Shown piece after piece: positions 35,528 through 44,982 of a stretch of DNA of 64,000 nucleotides. Every line of letters begins with the position of its first letter. Position 1 is the first letter of the stretch. Source of the DNA: Bacteroidales bacterium M8 (lineage in GTDB: Bacteria > Bacteroidota > Bacteroidia > Bacteroidales > Muribaculaceae); contig LUJS01000047.1 in the NCBI GenBank assembly GCA_001689495.1, positions 1-64,000 of the forward strand, read 5' to 3'. The translations under genes and the position numbers were made by a program. The notes beneath the pieces were generated by a model. The model was not told where the DNA came from and searched no databases. It saw only the letters and a program-made list of their open reading frames with translations.

Positions 35528-36598
35528 TCATAAATTGTTGATAAAATAACTAATCTTCTTTGCTGCATTTTCAGGTGAATTGTCTTCGGAGACAAAATGG
35601 CGAGCGTTTTCACCCAAAGATTTGCGTAAATTACTATCCTTTGCAAGATTTATTACTGCCCGTACAAATCCCTCAATGTCATCCATGTCCAACATAATTC
35701 CGTTGTAACCGTTCTTAATCATATCCGGAATCCCGCCTACATTTGTTGAGACTATCGGTAAGCCGGCTTCTTGAGCTTCGAGGATATTAAATGGAGACAT
35801 TTCCATTTTTGTAGGGCAGAGATACATGTCATAGTCGCACAGGCAGTCACGGAGGAAATCATTCTCCACTCTACCACAAAAGGTTATATATTGTTGAAGA
35901 TTATATTTCCTAATTTTTTCAATAATTGATCTATAGTAATCATCTTCTACGATCTCTCCATAAAAATCAATCGTTGCGTTTAAACCATATTGATGTAATC
36001 TGTGTACAATTTCCACAGCAAAATCCTGTCTTTTACCCGGATAAATTGCAGCTGTATAAACAAGTTTACAGGACTCTTCTTTTAATCCGTAATCATTTTT
36101 CATTTTAAAGATACCACTTTCGAGCGCATTAGGCAGCATAAGCAATTTATGACGTGGGAATCCGAACTCAGACACGGTGTCATGGACAAACGATGCCATT
36201 GCAATAAATCCATCACAGGTCAAGTCAATCAATTTGACAAATTTTTTCACCTTCTCACGATTCAGCCATGCATAGGAATTATGTGAAGTAGAAAGATGAA
36301 CAATCTTATGAAACGTGGTAATCTTTGCGATTTTGGCCGCTATCATCGAATATTTTTCATTGGTAAACACAATGTCAATATCGTATTGCTTGACCCACCG
36401 TCTGATTTCATATGCACGAGGAATAATGGCTTTGGGTGAACGAATATTCAACGATGTATCAAGTAAATGAAATTTATCATTTTCTTTATAGCTGCGATAA
36501 TTACTGATTTTTTTATCAACAGCCATATAAACTTCATCGCAGAAAAAACTCAGGACGTTGGCTATTTTTGAATTTTGTCCTACAACAAGAGCTTTCAT
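35528..36598 (-). CDS. GT4 family glycosyltransferase
   Basis: 356 residues with a GT-B fold. The N-terminus MKALVVGQNSKIANVLSFF is followed by a donor half with LVYTAAIYPGKRQDFAVEIV, IDFYGEIVEDDYYRSI and LCPTKMEMSPFNILEAQEAGLPIVS. The NILEAQ pattern is a slight variant of the usual EAMA segment. It overlaps the upstream glycosyltransferase by four bases. Confidence 0.9.
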   Translation of the reverse strand: MKALVVGQNSKIANVLSFFCDEVYMAVDKKISNYRSYKENDKFHLLDTSLNIRSPKAIIPRAYEIRRWVKQYDIDIVFTNEKYSMIAAKIAKITTFHKIVHLSTSHNSYAWLNREKVKKFVKLIDLTCDGFIAMASFVHDTVSEFGFPRHKLLMLPNALESGIFKMKNDYGLKEESCKLVYTAAIYPGKRQDFAVEIVHRLHQYGLNATIDFYGEIVEDDYYRSIIEKIRKYNLQQYITFCGRVENDFLRDCLCDYDMYLCPTKMEMSPFNILEAQEAGLPIVSTNVGGIPDMIKNGYNGIMLDMDDIEGFVRAVINLAKDSNLRKSLGENARHFVSEDNSPENAAKKISYFINNL

Positions 36599-37683
36599 AA
36601 TTCTTTTATATTATATAATTCTACATATTTTTTAGCACATGTTTCGATAGAAAATTCGGCAAAATCTTGAGTAAGTTTATCTTTCATATGTGCTATCTGT
36701 TCCTCCGTTAATTCGATTGCGCGTTTAACCACATTACAAATACTGTCTATTTCGCAGCTATCACAAATAAGTCCATTAATTTCATCATGGACTAAATTTT
36801 TGTTCCCTCCTACAGGCGTTACTATCGGTATCAAACGCGATGAAAAAGCCTCCAATAGACTTATCGGCATTCCTTCATACTGAGAAACAAGCATGAAAAA
36901 ATCAGATTTTTTCATAAATTCAACAGGATTGCTGGTTTGACCATAGACAATTACATTTTTTGAACTTTCATTCTTAACTTGTCTACAATAGTCAGATTCT
37001 GTTATTCGTCCTAATACCAATAGTGCAACATCATAACCGTTTTTAGCTAAACGGTTAAAAGCTTTTGCTGCGTTTAGTTGATTTTTCACTTCATTAACTG
37101 ATGCGACATAAGTAAAAACTTTCGTTTGGGGTGTTATTCTGAATTTATTAAATTCAACAACATCTGATTCCGTAAAATAATCGGTAGTTACGCCATTATA
37201 TATTACTTCTGATTTTAATTTGTAAAGTTCTTTGAATGAAATTTTGGACTCATCCGAAATTGTGATGGGAAGCATCAATTTATTTTTAAATAAATATTTC
37301 CGGGCAAACCGATGTAATCCCTGAGCTTCTTTGTATGCATCATTGTGAATGGTGGCAATATATCTGCATTCCTTATGCACCATACAAGAAATTATTGAAT
37401 ATATGATTGATTGCACATGAAAATGAGCTACATCAAATTTGCCATTTTTAATGAATTTGCATATTCTGAATGGTAATAACAAGTCAACTCCTTTATGTTT
37501 TGGTAATAGAACTTGCTTTACTTGCTTATCAAGTCTTTTATAAAGGAATTGAGAATCATCCTTTGGGTAAAAAGTCATGATGGTTATTTCATGGCCCATC
37601 TTTGCAAGCGCATTACATAGAGAAACGACGAATACTTCTGCTCCTCCTGTTGCTAAATTGGGAATGACTTGAAGAATTTTCAT
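36595..37683 (-). CDS. GT4 family glycosyltransferase
   Basis: 362 residues with a GT-B fold. MKILQVIPNLATGGAEVFVV is the classic GT4 start. The second half shows FTYVASVNEVKNQLNAAKAF, LLVLGRITESDY and LVSQYEGMPISLLEAFSSRLIPIV. It is coupled to the next gene by ATGA. Upstream lies a 290-base stretch with a decayed glycosyltransferase. Confidence 0.92.
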   Translation of the reverse strand: MKILQVIPNLATGGAEVFVVSLCNALAKMGHEITIMTFYPKDDSQFLYKRLDKQVKQVLLPKHKGVDLLLPFRICKFIKNGKFDVAHFHVQSIIYSIISCMVHKECRYIATIHNDAYKEAQGLHRFARKYLFKNKLMLPITISDESKISFKELYKLKSEVIYNGVTTDYFTESDVVEFNKFRITPQTKVFTYVASVNEVKNQLNAAKAFNRLAKNGYDVALLVLGRITESDYCRQVKNESSKNVIVYGQTSNPVEFMKKSDFFMLVSQYEGMPISLLEAFSSRLIPIVTPVGGNKNLVHDEINGLICDSCEIDSICNVVKRAIELTEEQIAHMKDKLTQDFAEFSIETCAKKYVELYNIKEL

Positions 37684-37737
37684 TAAATCAATTTGTTTTT
37701 AAGTAATATTGCAACTGCTCTATTTATTTCTAAAACT

Positions 37738-37944
37738 TTATTCCATTGCTACACTCCTGACAAAAACTTCATCCGGACAATATGTGTGCTTGAAATCATT
37801 TAAGATTCGTTTGTGTTGAGAAAATAAATCATGAATAAAATCGCATGACAGACTTACCCATTAATCTCCATAGAACAATTCTTTGTATGAATATTGCCTC
37901 GTCGAATTATTCAGATAAAATCGACAGTCATCGAGAAGTAAACT
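37738..37944 (-). pseudogene. Remnant of a Core-2/I-branching-like (GT14) glycosyltransferase
   Basis: One minus-strand frame reads LLLDDCRFYLNNSTRQYSY...ELFYGD, a stop, then WVSLSCDFIHDLFSQHKRIL, followed by FKHTYCPDEVFVRSVAME and a stop. The WxSLsxD and CPDExF patterns recall the acceptor end of GT14 branching enzymes. No start or catalytic N-terminal half is left. The 293-base gap between the polymerase gene and the next glycosyltransferase is mostly this relic. Confidence 0.55.
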
Positions 37945-37976
37945 TCATAGGATCGGCACTTTATCAATCATAGTAT

Positions 37977-39245
37977 TTATACTGCATCCCAATAATCCAT
38001 GATTATATTGGGTAAAGGCTCTACGAAAAATATTCGTGGAACGCTTGAATTTACTGCACCATTATATAAATATCGCTGAAATATTTCCCAAGAACACGCA
38101 GCTAAGACAAATAGTAAATATTTGTTATTACGTGGATAAACCATTTTTATCCAAAAATACATCGACAGTATTCGAGTTACGAAGTACGAGCGTTGTCCTA
38201 ATACCGGTACAATCTGAATAAAATTAACAACAGCGGCATAGAAAACAAAAAACAAAAAAAACTTGTATAAATTTCGGTTATCTTCAATTTCTTCAATGTA
38301 TCTTTTAAGCACGAACAATAATCCGATGTAGGCAATTTTTTTGAGAAATGCGAATCCTTGTCCAATCCAAAAGAATCCACTTGCTCCAGTATTATTTCTT
38401 AGATGGCTGACTGATTCTTCATTAAAATGCCATGATATCCATAATTTAAAATTATCTGGAATAGGTAATGACCAAATATCGACTTTTGAAATCAAGTCAT
38501 AAGAAACGAATGAAAATGGAATTGAGCAAAGATAAAACCACCAGATTTTTCTGTCAATTGAAGTTATAACGATTTGACCGATAGTGAAAATTATCGCATA
38601 AGCCCATAACCCGGAGTGAAATAATGGAGCAAATACAATCCACAATATGTTCCATTGACGATTTCTATCAGCAAGAAAATAATTAAATGTCCCCATAACA
38701 GCCATCCACATAGCCGTACAATATCTTGGATTTTGGACAGTGATAATGTCTCGGGGTAGTACAAACAACAATAGAATTATCAGACAATAAACGCTGTTGT
38801 CGAAATTAGGATCAGAAGTTATTCGCTTTAGGCAATTAAGAAAAAAAATTAGATATATAACTGCTGACAATGCGAAATAAGTATGAGGGTTATTTGTGTA
38901 CTGTTTGACAAACCACATCATTGAGATGCCATACAACTCTTTTTCTGAGCGACCGGTAAATCCAAAATACTCATTGAATTGCCACTTGAGCTGATCCCAA
39001 GTCATATTGAAATCTCTGAAACGTGACATGATGCCCTGTAGATCATCATAATGAGCTCCGAGACTGAAATTGGTGTCCATATGCCAACATAAAGCAACCC
39101 CAAATAAAAAATATATGACATATGACGACCTGCTTGCTGCATCTTTAAGCGAGTAGATAAAAGCCGCAAAAGGCCAAATAATAAAGAGAATTAGTTTTTC
39201 TACTAACTCATCTTTTTGCTTTATATCGCCACTTATATTAAGCAT
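37977..39245 (-). CDS. EpsG-like polysaccharide polymerase (Wzy role)
   Basis: 422 residues with about ten to twelve hydrophobic segments and a long N-terminal loop (FRDFNMTWDQLKWQFNEYFG...EKELYGISMMWFVKQYT, in parts). This matches the EpsG family of membrane polymerases in polysaccharide loci. It is the only polymerase candidate in locus 2. It begins one base from the stop of the upstream glycosyltransferase. Confidence 0.8.
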   Translation of the reverse strand: MLNISGDIKQKDELVEKLILFIIWPFAAFIYSLKDAASRSSYVIYFLFGVALCWHMDTNFSLGAHYDDLQGIMSRFRDFNMTWDQLKWQFNEYFGFTGRSEKELYGISMMWFVKQYTNNPHTYFALSAVIYLIFFLNCLKRITSDPNFDNSVYCLIILLLFVLPRDIITVQNPRYCTAMWMAVMGTFNYFLADRNRQWNILWIVFAPLFHSGLWAYAIIFTIGQIVITSIDRKIWWFYLCSIPFSFVSYDLISKVDIWSLPIPDNFKLWISWHFNEESVSHLRNNTGASGFFWIGQGFAFLKKIAYIGLLFVLKRYIEEIEDNRNLYKFFLFFVFYAAVVNFIQIVPVLGQRSYFVTRILSMYFWIKMVYPRNNKYLLFVLAACSWEIFQRYLYNGAVNSSVPRIFFVEPLPNIIMDYWDAV

Positions 39246-40426
39246 TAATGTTTAAGCGTGTTGAAAATCTTAAGCCATTCCTTGGCTATTACATCAGGAT
39301 TAAAACGATTGATTGATTCAATGGCATTATGTCCCATAGATATCCTTCTTTGTTTGTCATCAATCAAAAGCTGTATTTTTTTAGCCATAGCATCAACATC
39401 GAATCTTGGCGTTATAAAACCATTGTTTCCGTCACTAATAAAGTCATGAACAGATTCAAAACTATCATACACCAACGGGATACATCCTTGGCTCATTGCC
39501 TCAGGAATGACCATCGGCCATCCTTCATTAATACTGGTCACGCAACTGATTGAAGCCTTGCGAAAATATGGTTTTACATCAACTTGATTACCGACAAATT
39601 CCAAACGCTTAATATTGTATTTTGAGGCATATTGCTGTAGCCTGTTCAAGTCGGGACCATCACCTACAACCATCGCACGCCAATCATTGTTGGTAAGAGA
39701 AATTTTATTCCAGGCCTTCAGAAAGTCAAACATATTTTTCGAAAGATTATATACCCGACCGACAATAATGATTAGCTTCTCTTTATGAGAGAAATCAATA
39801 GTTTCCGAAGGAACAAATGTGTTAGGATTGTTCACAGCTATCAGATTAGAACTGTCACATTCTCCATAGATTGATGAAAATCGAGGAATGAATCGCTCTG
39901 AAAGAAAGCAGAGACGATTTGCATATTGTAATACGGACTTAAAACATCTACGATTACCATCAGTATAATACCTTTGTGCTATAGAGGGTAAAATCAAACA
40001 AGCCCACTTAAATAATTTCCCTTGAAGGGAGGTAGGATAATAGTTTTTCATTAAAAAATGTTCCTTCCCATAGTGGGCGAACGGTTGGTTATGAAAAACA
40101 CTTATTATGAGAGGTGCATTAGGGAGACTTTTGATAATCGAGCAAATATCAATGAGTTGTACTTGGTCTATAACAATCGATATTTCATGCTGATTGAATA
40201 ACTTTGTTAAAAAATCAATTTTCACAGAATCATCAAGACTCCGTTTAAGGAACAGTTGTTCACAAGAGAAGTATTGTTGGTCTGATGAAAAGTCGGCATC
40301 TGAGTAGCATAGATATTTAGTCTCATGTCCCAGGGCCTTGAATTGTAAAGCGAGTATACTTGAAACTCGTTCAACACCACCTTGATGGGCTATTATCGGT
40401 CTATCGAAAAGGAATAATATATTCAT
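39245..40426 (-). CDS. GT4 family glycosyltransferase
   Basis: 393 residues with a GT-B fold. MNILFLFDRPIIAHQGGVERV and the donor site IIIVGRVYNLSKNMFDFLKAW, MVVGDGPDLNRLQQY and SINEGWPMVIPEAMSQGCIPLV are clear. It overlaps the upstream pyruvyltransferase gene by four bases and the downstream polymerase by one. Confidence 0.92.
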   Translation of the reverse strand: MNILFLFDRPIIAHQGGVERVSSILALQFKALGHETKYLCYSDADFSSDQQYFSCEQLFLKRSLDDSVKIDFLTKLFNQHEISIVIDQVQLIDICSIIKSLPNAPLIISVFHNQPFAHYGKEHFLMKNYYPTSLQGKLFKWACLILPSIAQRYYTDGNRRCFKSVLQYANRLCFLSERFIPRFSSIYGECDSSNLIAVNNPNTFVPSETIDFSHKEKLIIIVGRVYNLSKNMFDFLKAWNKISLTNNDWRAMVVGDGPDLNRLQQYASKYNIKRLEFVGNQVDVKPYFRKASISCVTSINEGWPMVIPEAMSQGCIPLVYDSFESVHDFISDGNNGFITPRFDVDAMAKKIQLLIDDKQRRISMGHNAIESINRFNPDVIAKEWLKIFNTLKH

Positions 40427-41484
40427 GAAAGCGCCTTAGCTAAATAATTAACTGAATCCCGACGCATAATATTTAGTTTCTGATATACGTCCGCGTAATC
40501 GATTTCATATTCCCATAGTTTTTTTTCGCGAGCCTCTTCAAATGATTCGCAAAAACGGTCAGAAAGGCCTAATGCATCAAGTAAATCAGTCATTCGAGTT
40601 TTCCTTCCTTGATTACCCCCACGATTGATGATCATAAACTGTCGGCGAAACAAAAGCGCGAACACTAATCCATGAAAAGAAGGAGTAACGACAAATTTAG
40701 CTTGTGCTATTGCCCTCATCCAATTTACAACTGAAGGTCTTGACCAAGGAATCGAATTAGTTAAATAAGTGGTTCTGTTCGCATTGACAAGTTCTAACCC
40801 CATTTCGCCGGCCAAGTTTCGACAAAAATTATCAAGCTCGGGATAATTAGTCAAAGGATAATATGTAAGTATATCTTTGTCAGAGATATTACCTATTAAA
40901 TTAGAATAATCATTTAATAATAACGTAGGATCTAAAACGCGAGAAGCTTGCAAATTAAACACAGTTTTAAGCAATTCTATTCCAGATTGTTCTCTGCAGC
41001 TAATGGATGAAAATCGTGTTAATAATTCTTTTGTTTTATTTGTCGATTCAATCGAGTCATTCCATTTGTCTATTCCAAAACTTGAAGCATATGAAATTCG
41101 TCGGACTAATTCAGGCCCAAAGTTCAAAAAATAGATATACCGCTTTTCTGCCGTAATATCTTTATTCCACACTTGATCACTCCCCACCACGTAGGCATCA
41201 GCTTCAGGAGGATTATCCAAAAGATCTTCAACGGAACGATAGTGACGTGTTTTTGATGGGAAATTAGTGCTCCAAAATTTGTTGAAATTTCGATAAGCAG
41301 GCGTCATTTTTGAAATGAGTCCTGCTAAACGATTTTTTAATGTAGGATGAGGATGCTCATTTTCTCGAATATCTATAATAGTGACATCGTGTCCCATCTC
41401 CATCAACACTTTCATTGTCGCATAAGCTTGAAGCTCTGCTCCATAATTACCTACATGCCAAATGGTAAGTAATGCTATTTTCAT
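40423..41484 (-). CDS. Polysaccharide pyruvyl transferase family protein
   Basis: 353 residues. The family start MKIALLTIWHVGNYGAELQAYAT, the core AYVVGSDQVWNKDI and the donor-side FVVTPSFHGLVFALLFRRQF with its conserved SFHG are all present. Such enzymes add a pyruvate ketal from phosphoenolpyruvate to a sugar, giving the polymer a negative charge. It is coupled to the FrhB-like Fe-S protein gene upstream, a frequent pairing in Bacteroidota capsule loci. Confidence 0.9.
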   Translation of the reverse strand: MKIALLTIWHVGNYGAELQAYATMKVLMEMGHDVTIIDIRENEHPHPTLKNRLAGLISKMTPAYRNFNKFWSTNFPSKTRHYRSVEDLLDNPPEADAYVVGSDQVWNKDITAEKRYIYFLNFGPELVRRISYASSFGIDKWNDSIESTNKTKELLTRFSSISCREQSGIELLKTVFNLQASRVLDPTLLLNDYSNLIGNISDKDILTYYPLTNYPELDNFCRNLAGEMGLELVNANRTTYLTNSIPWSRPSVVNWMRAIAQAKFVVTPSFHGLVFALLFRRQFMIINRGGNQGRKTRMTDLLDALGLSDRFCESFEEAREKKLWEYEIDYADVYQKLNIMRRDSVNYLAKALS

Positions 41485-42689
41485 CAGTTCGATTTGATAT
41501 TGCGATTATAGTATTTTTCACGCTGCAGATTATTCAACCGCATATACAATCTCCAGCCTAACGACAACAATCCGGTATATGAGCTAATCTTTAGCGCCAA
41601 CGAATTGAGTTTCAAGCGTAAGCATAATAACGCAAAATTTCGAGATAACGAATGTCTTAAATATGGATATTTTGACCAATATAAATTGGAATTCCCTTTT
41701 GCTATTTCATCAATTTCAACTTCATGAAGCTCAAGTTCGGAATTATTCAGAATATCAATTGCTTTTTGATTATGAGCTATTACACAAGACAAACCTCCTG
41801 GATGCTCATTGGGAAAAAGATTTGTTCCCCAAAAATCTCCGATTGTCAAATCGCTATTACGTACCACTCCATTGAATTGGCATGAAAGACACGAACTTTG
41901 TTTTAGTAGATGTGTCGAAAATGTTCGCAAAACCATATTGTTAAAACCTAATGTAGATATTGTGCCATCAGCGTTTTTCATTCTCAAATTGTAAAGAAAT
42001 CCATGGCTTTTCCAACCATCATTTTTGTCACGAAAAGACATAATCCCTGAGTACATTCCACTTGATTGTAATTCAAGCATAGGTAAAATAGTGCTGAATC
42101 CGCCACAAATTGTATCAATTGTTATAAGTCGTTCCGTACTTGTTCGGCCAAGATAGTTGTATAAAGCAGCAATTTGACAGCTCATTCCTGAATATAGTAC
42201 CGTCTTCCCAGACATAATATCGCGACGCACAGACTTAAAGATATGATTGCCTAAAATAGATAACTGATATTTTACGCCCTGCAATTTCGCCAAATCTTTA
42301 ATATGATCTATACGAATATGTTCAACTTTAAATCCATTAATTGATGCCCCATATACAATTCCTCCATCTTTCAATATGTATGTTGCCACAGCAGCAAAAA
42401 TTCCACCTGAAGCACTATTATGCCTCTGAAATAAATTTTCGTTCCATGCAGCATACGCAATTGATCGGCTATTTCGAATATTGACAGGATTAACTATTGG
42501 ACATATTTTAGTACATAATCCACATTCAGTGCAATTTTTAGAGTTTTTAATGATTTTAAAATACCCATTTTTATCAAATATAGAACTTAAAGCTTCATGA
42601 GTGCAAGCGTTGATACACCCCATGCAACTGGTGCAATCTATACGTGAAGCTAATTTAATCTGTGCTGGTACAATTGAAGGCATAATCAA
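41484..42689 (-). CDS. FrhB/FdhB-like 4Fe-4S protein of polysaccharide loci
   Basis: 401 residues. Two ferredoxin-type clusters lie near the N-terminus (CTSCMGCINACTHEA and CTECGLCTKICPIV), followed by the coenzyme F420 hydrogenase beta-subunit N- and C-terminal folds (SASGGIFAAVATYIL, VLYSGMSCQIAAL, LTIGDFWGTNLF). The family is common in capsule loci next to pyruvyl transferases. It is thought to carry out a redox step on a sugar or nucleotide sugar, but the reaction is not established. Confidence 0.88.
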   Translation of the reverse strand: MIMPSIVPAQIKLASRIDCTSCMGCINACTHEALSSIFDKNGYFKIIKNSKNCTECGLCTKICPIVNPVNIRNSRSIAYAAWNENLFQRHNSASGGIFAAVATYILKDGGIVYGASINGFKVEHIRIDHIKDLAKLQGVKYQLSILGNHIFKSVRRDIMSGKTVLYSGMSCQIAALYNYLGRTSTERLITIDTICGGFSTILPMLELQSSGMYSGIMSFRDKNDGWKSHGFLYNLRMKNADGTISTLGFNNMVLRTFSTHLLKQSSCLSCQFNGVVRNSDLTIGDFWGTNLFPNEHPGGLSCVIAHNQKAIDILNNSELELHEVEIDEIAKGNSNLYWSKYPYLRHSLSRNFALLCLRLKLNSLALKISSYTGLLSLGWRLYMRLNNLQREKYYNRNIKSN

Positions 42690-42708
42690 TTACAATGGCC
42701 CTATGTTA

Positions 42709-43431
42709 TTATTCATATTTTGAAATTGTATCTTGACCAATAATTCTCTTGACATTTCTGCTTATAATATGTAGCGGTGAACCACCATATACACAATATG
42801 GTTCAAACTCAATTCCCCTACATACAATTGAACGTGCCCCAAATGTACAATATGGAACGGTTTTCACACCAGGCATTACAAAACATTGTGACGCAATCCA
42901 GTTATTATTTGCTAAAAATATAGGGCCATATGCTTTCTTAAACTTTTCCTTTATCATATCATACATTGGATGAAAATTAGTATCCATGACCATACAGTCA
43001 AAACCAACACGACAATGTTTACCAAAATCAATTTTGATAAAAGAAATCAATCTTAATGTGGTTGAATTAATAAAATCATCTCCAAATACAACTTCGCTCT
43101 GTGGTCCCGTTACAATAAAAGAATTGTTGCCTATACGACAAGTCCCTTTAAATACGATTATCCCTTCATGGGTCCAGTCAATACCCCGATTAGGATACAT
43201 ATGACCTCCCATAAATCCTAATCGTATCATCCCAGGATGAATGTTATTTTCACCCAATTCTAATCTAATTTTACCTTTTAGTTTATGGAAATGCGGTTTA
43301 TAAATCCAAATTGGCAACCTTATTGCCTGTCTAAATGGCAAATAATACAAATTGAAAAAAATTGTTTGCAAAAATGAATGAATGCTTAGTAGAGGTTTTA
43401 TTCCAGTATAAATATATTTAAAATAGTTCAT
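42709..43431 (-). CDS. Hexapeptide-repeat acyltransferase
   Basis: 240 residues. A helical N-terminus is followed by a left-handed beta-helix (IIVFKGTCRIGNNSFIVTGPQSEVVFGDDF, in parts) and an ending SIVCRGIEFEPYCVYGGSPLHII. The catalytic-type His lies in DTNFHPMYD. It probably acetylates a sugar of the locus 2 repeat unit. It lies between the flippase and FrhB-like genes with short gaps. Confidence 0.85.
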   Translation of the reverse strand: MNYFKYIYTGIKPLLSIHSFLQTIFFNLYYLPFRQAIRLPIWIYKPHFHKLKGKIRLELGENNIHPGMIRLGFMGGHMYPNRGIDWTHEGIIVFKGTCRIGNNSFIVTGPQSEVVFGDDFINSTTLRLISFIKIDFGKHCRVGFDCMVMDTNFHPMYDMIKEKFKKAYGPIFLANNNWIASQCFVMPGVKTVPYCTFGARSIVCRGIEFEPYCVYGGSPLHIISRNVKRIIGQDTISKYE

Positions 43432-43433
43432 TA

Positions 43434-44966
43434 TTATTTATTTAGTAATAATTTAAACTTCTTACTGATTAGTATTTTTTCATTATTATCAAGGCCTACT
43501 ATATATATGCTTAAGATCGTTGTCAAAATTGAAGTAATCACAATAGTAATAAAACTAATCAAATTTTTAGGTAAATTGATATACAGTATAATTGGGATTA
43601 TCAATGAAAACATCGTTACTACAGTCACATTCCCAATTACTTTATTTAGAAATATTCGGACACTTAAACGTGTCAGTCTTTTTGAAATAATCAATCTACT
43701 TATAAGACATATAATTTCAAGAACTATAGCCACATAGAAAGTAATTGTAGCAAATCCTCCATAATGAAGGCATAAAAGGGATATTGGTAAATTTAATAAC
43801 GAAATTAGACCTACGATGATTTGATAATTTCGAATTTTACCGGTAGCTAGCATCGCCGTTATATTTGTATTTGACAGGACCGTGATTAATGAACAAATAA
43901 TTTGCAATTGTGCAAATATACATGTAAATGGAGGAACTGTCGGGAGCCAAATGGAAAGTATGTATTCCATCTCGATAAAAATCGGAAGACATATTATCAA
44001 CATTAAATAATAAGAAAATCTGGCTCCTTGAATAATTAAAAAATGGAATCTATCCCATTCTTGAGCGGCATATGATTGTGTTATTTGTGGATTTAACGCT
44101 GTCATAAAATTTTGCGAAAATTTTGTTACAGCATTATTTACTTGTGAAGAAATACCCCTTGCTGCATTTATTGTTACCCCAAAATAAATATTAATAATGA
44201 TATCAACACCTTGATTCTTTAATATCCCAGAAGAAAGTCCTATAAAATTCCATCCTGCATATGAGACCATTTCTTTAAAAAGAGAACGCTCTAAACCTAA
44301 TTTATAATAATATGCCTCAAATTTTTCTTTGCAATAGATATAATATAATATAGTTATCGCTAATGATAGACTAAACATTAAAATAACATAAATAACCAAC
44401 CTATCATGTGATGTTATCAATAGACAATACACTAGCCCTAATTGTAAAATTACCTCTAAAATACTAATATATGCATATGCCGACATTTTTTCATGTGCGA
44501 TAATCAATGCATTATATGGTACGCTCAACAGTTTTACAACAAATGTAAATATTGATAATTGATAAACCCAGAAAGCGGCTTGTTGACGTTCAATTGGCAG
44601 ATTTAATTTATGATAAAAAAACCAAAGACCAATAGTTTCACACATTATCAATATTATAATTGATAAATATATTTGAATATTAATCGAATTTGATACTACC
44701 TTTTTGACTTTGTCTATATCTCGTTTTCCAAGATGGAAATTAATAAAGCGTGCCCCTACAGATGATAATGAACTCGTTAATATTGAGAATGCAGATACTA
44801 GCCCTCCAACTACATTATATATTCCATAATCATCAATTCCAAGTGCTTGTAGAATAACTCTTGATGTGTATAACGACACAAGCATAATTAAGAACATTCT
44901 AACATATAGCATAAGAGTGTTCTTAATTATGCGATTATTCTTATCTTGTGACGTTTTTGATAACAT
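43434..44966 (-). CDS. Polysaccharide flippase (Wzx-like)
   Basis: 510 residues from the ATG at 44966, 16 bases after the Wzc-like stop. Earlier in-frame starts lie inside that gene and would translate its tyrosine-tail codons in another frame. About 12-14 membrane segments and the MOP-type stretch ILQALGIDDYGIYNVVGGLV are visible. It flips locus 2 repeat units. It is not closely similar to the locus 1 flippase, so the two loci have separate histories. Confidence 0.9.
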   Translation of the reverse strand: MLSKTSQDKNNRIIKNTLMLYVRMFLIMLVSLYTSRVILQALGIDDYGIYNVVGGLVSAFSILTSSLSSVGARFINFHLGKRDIDKVKKVVSNSINIQIYLSIIILIMCETIGLWFFYHKLNLPIERQQAAFWVYQLSIFTFVVKLLSVPYNALIIAHEKMSAYAYISILEVILQLGLVYCLLITSHDRLVIYVILMFSLSLAITILYYIYCKEKFEAYYYKLGLERSLFKEMVSYAGWNFIGLSSGILKNQGVDIIINIYFGVTINAARGISSQVNNAVTKFSQNFMTALNPQITQSYAAQEWDRFHFLIIQGARFSYYLMLIICLPIFIEMEYILSIWLPTVPPFTCIFAQLQIICSLITVLSNTNITAMLATGKIRNYQIIVGLISLLNLPISLLCLHYGGFATITFYVAIVLEIICLISRLIISKRLTRLSVRIFLNKVIGNVTVVTMFSLIIPIILYINLPKNLISFITIVITSILTTILSIYIVGLDNNEKILISKKFKLLLNK

Positions 44967-44982
44967 TAGATGATTAGAATAT

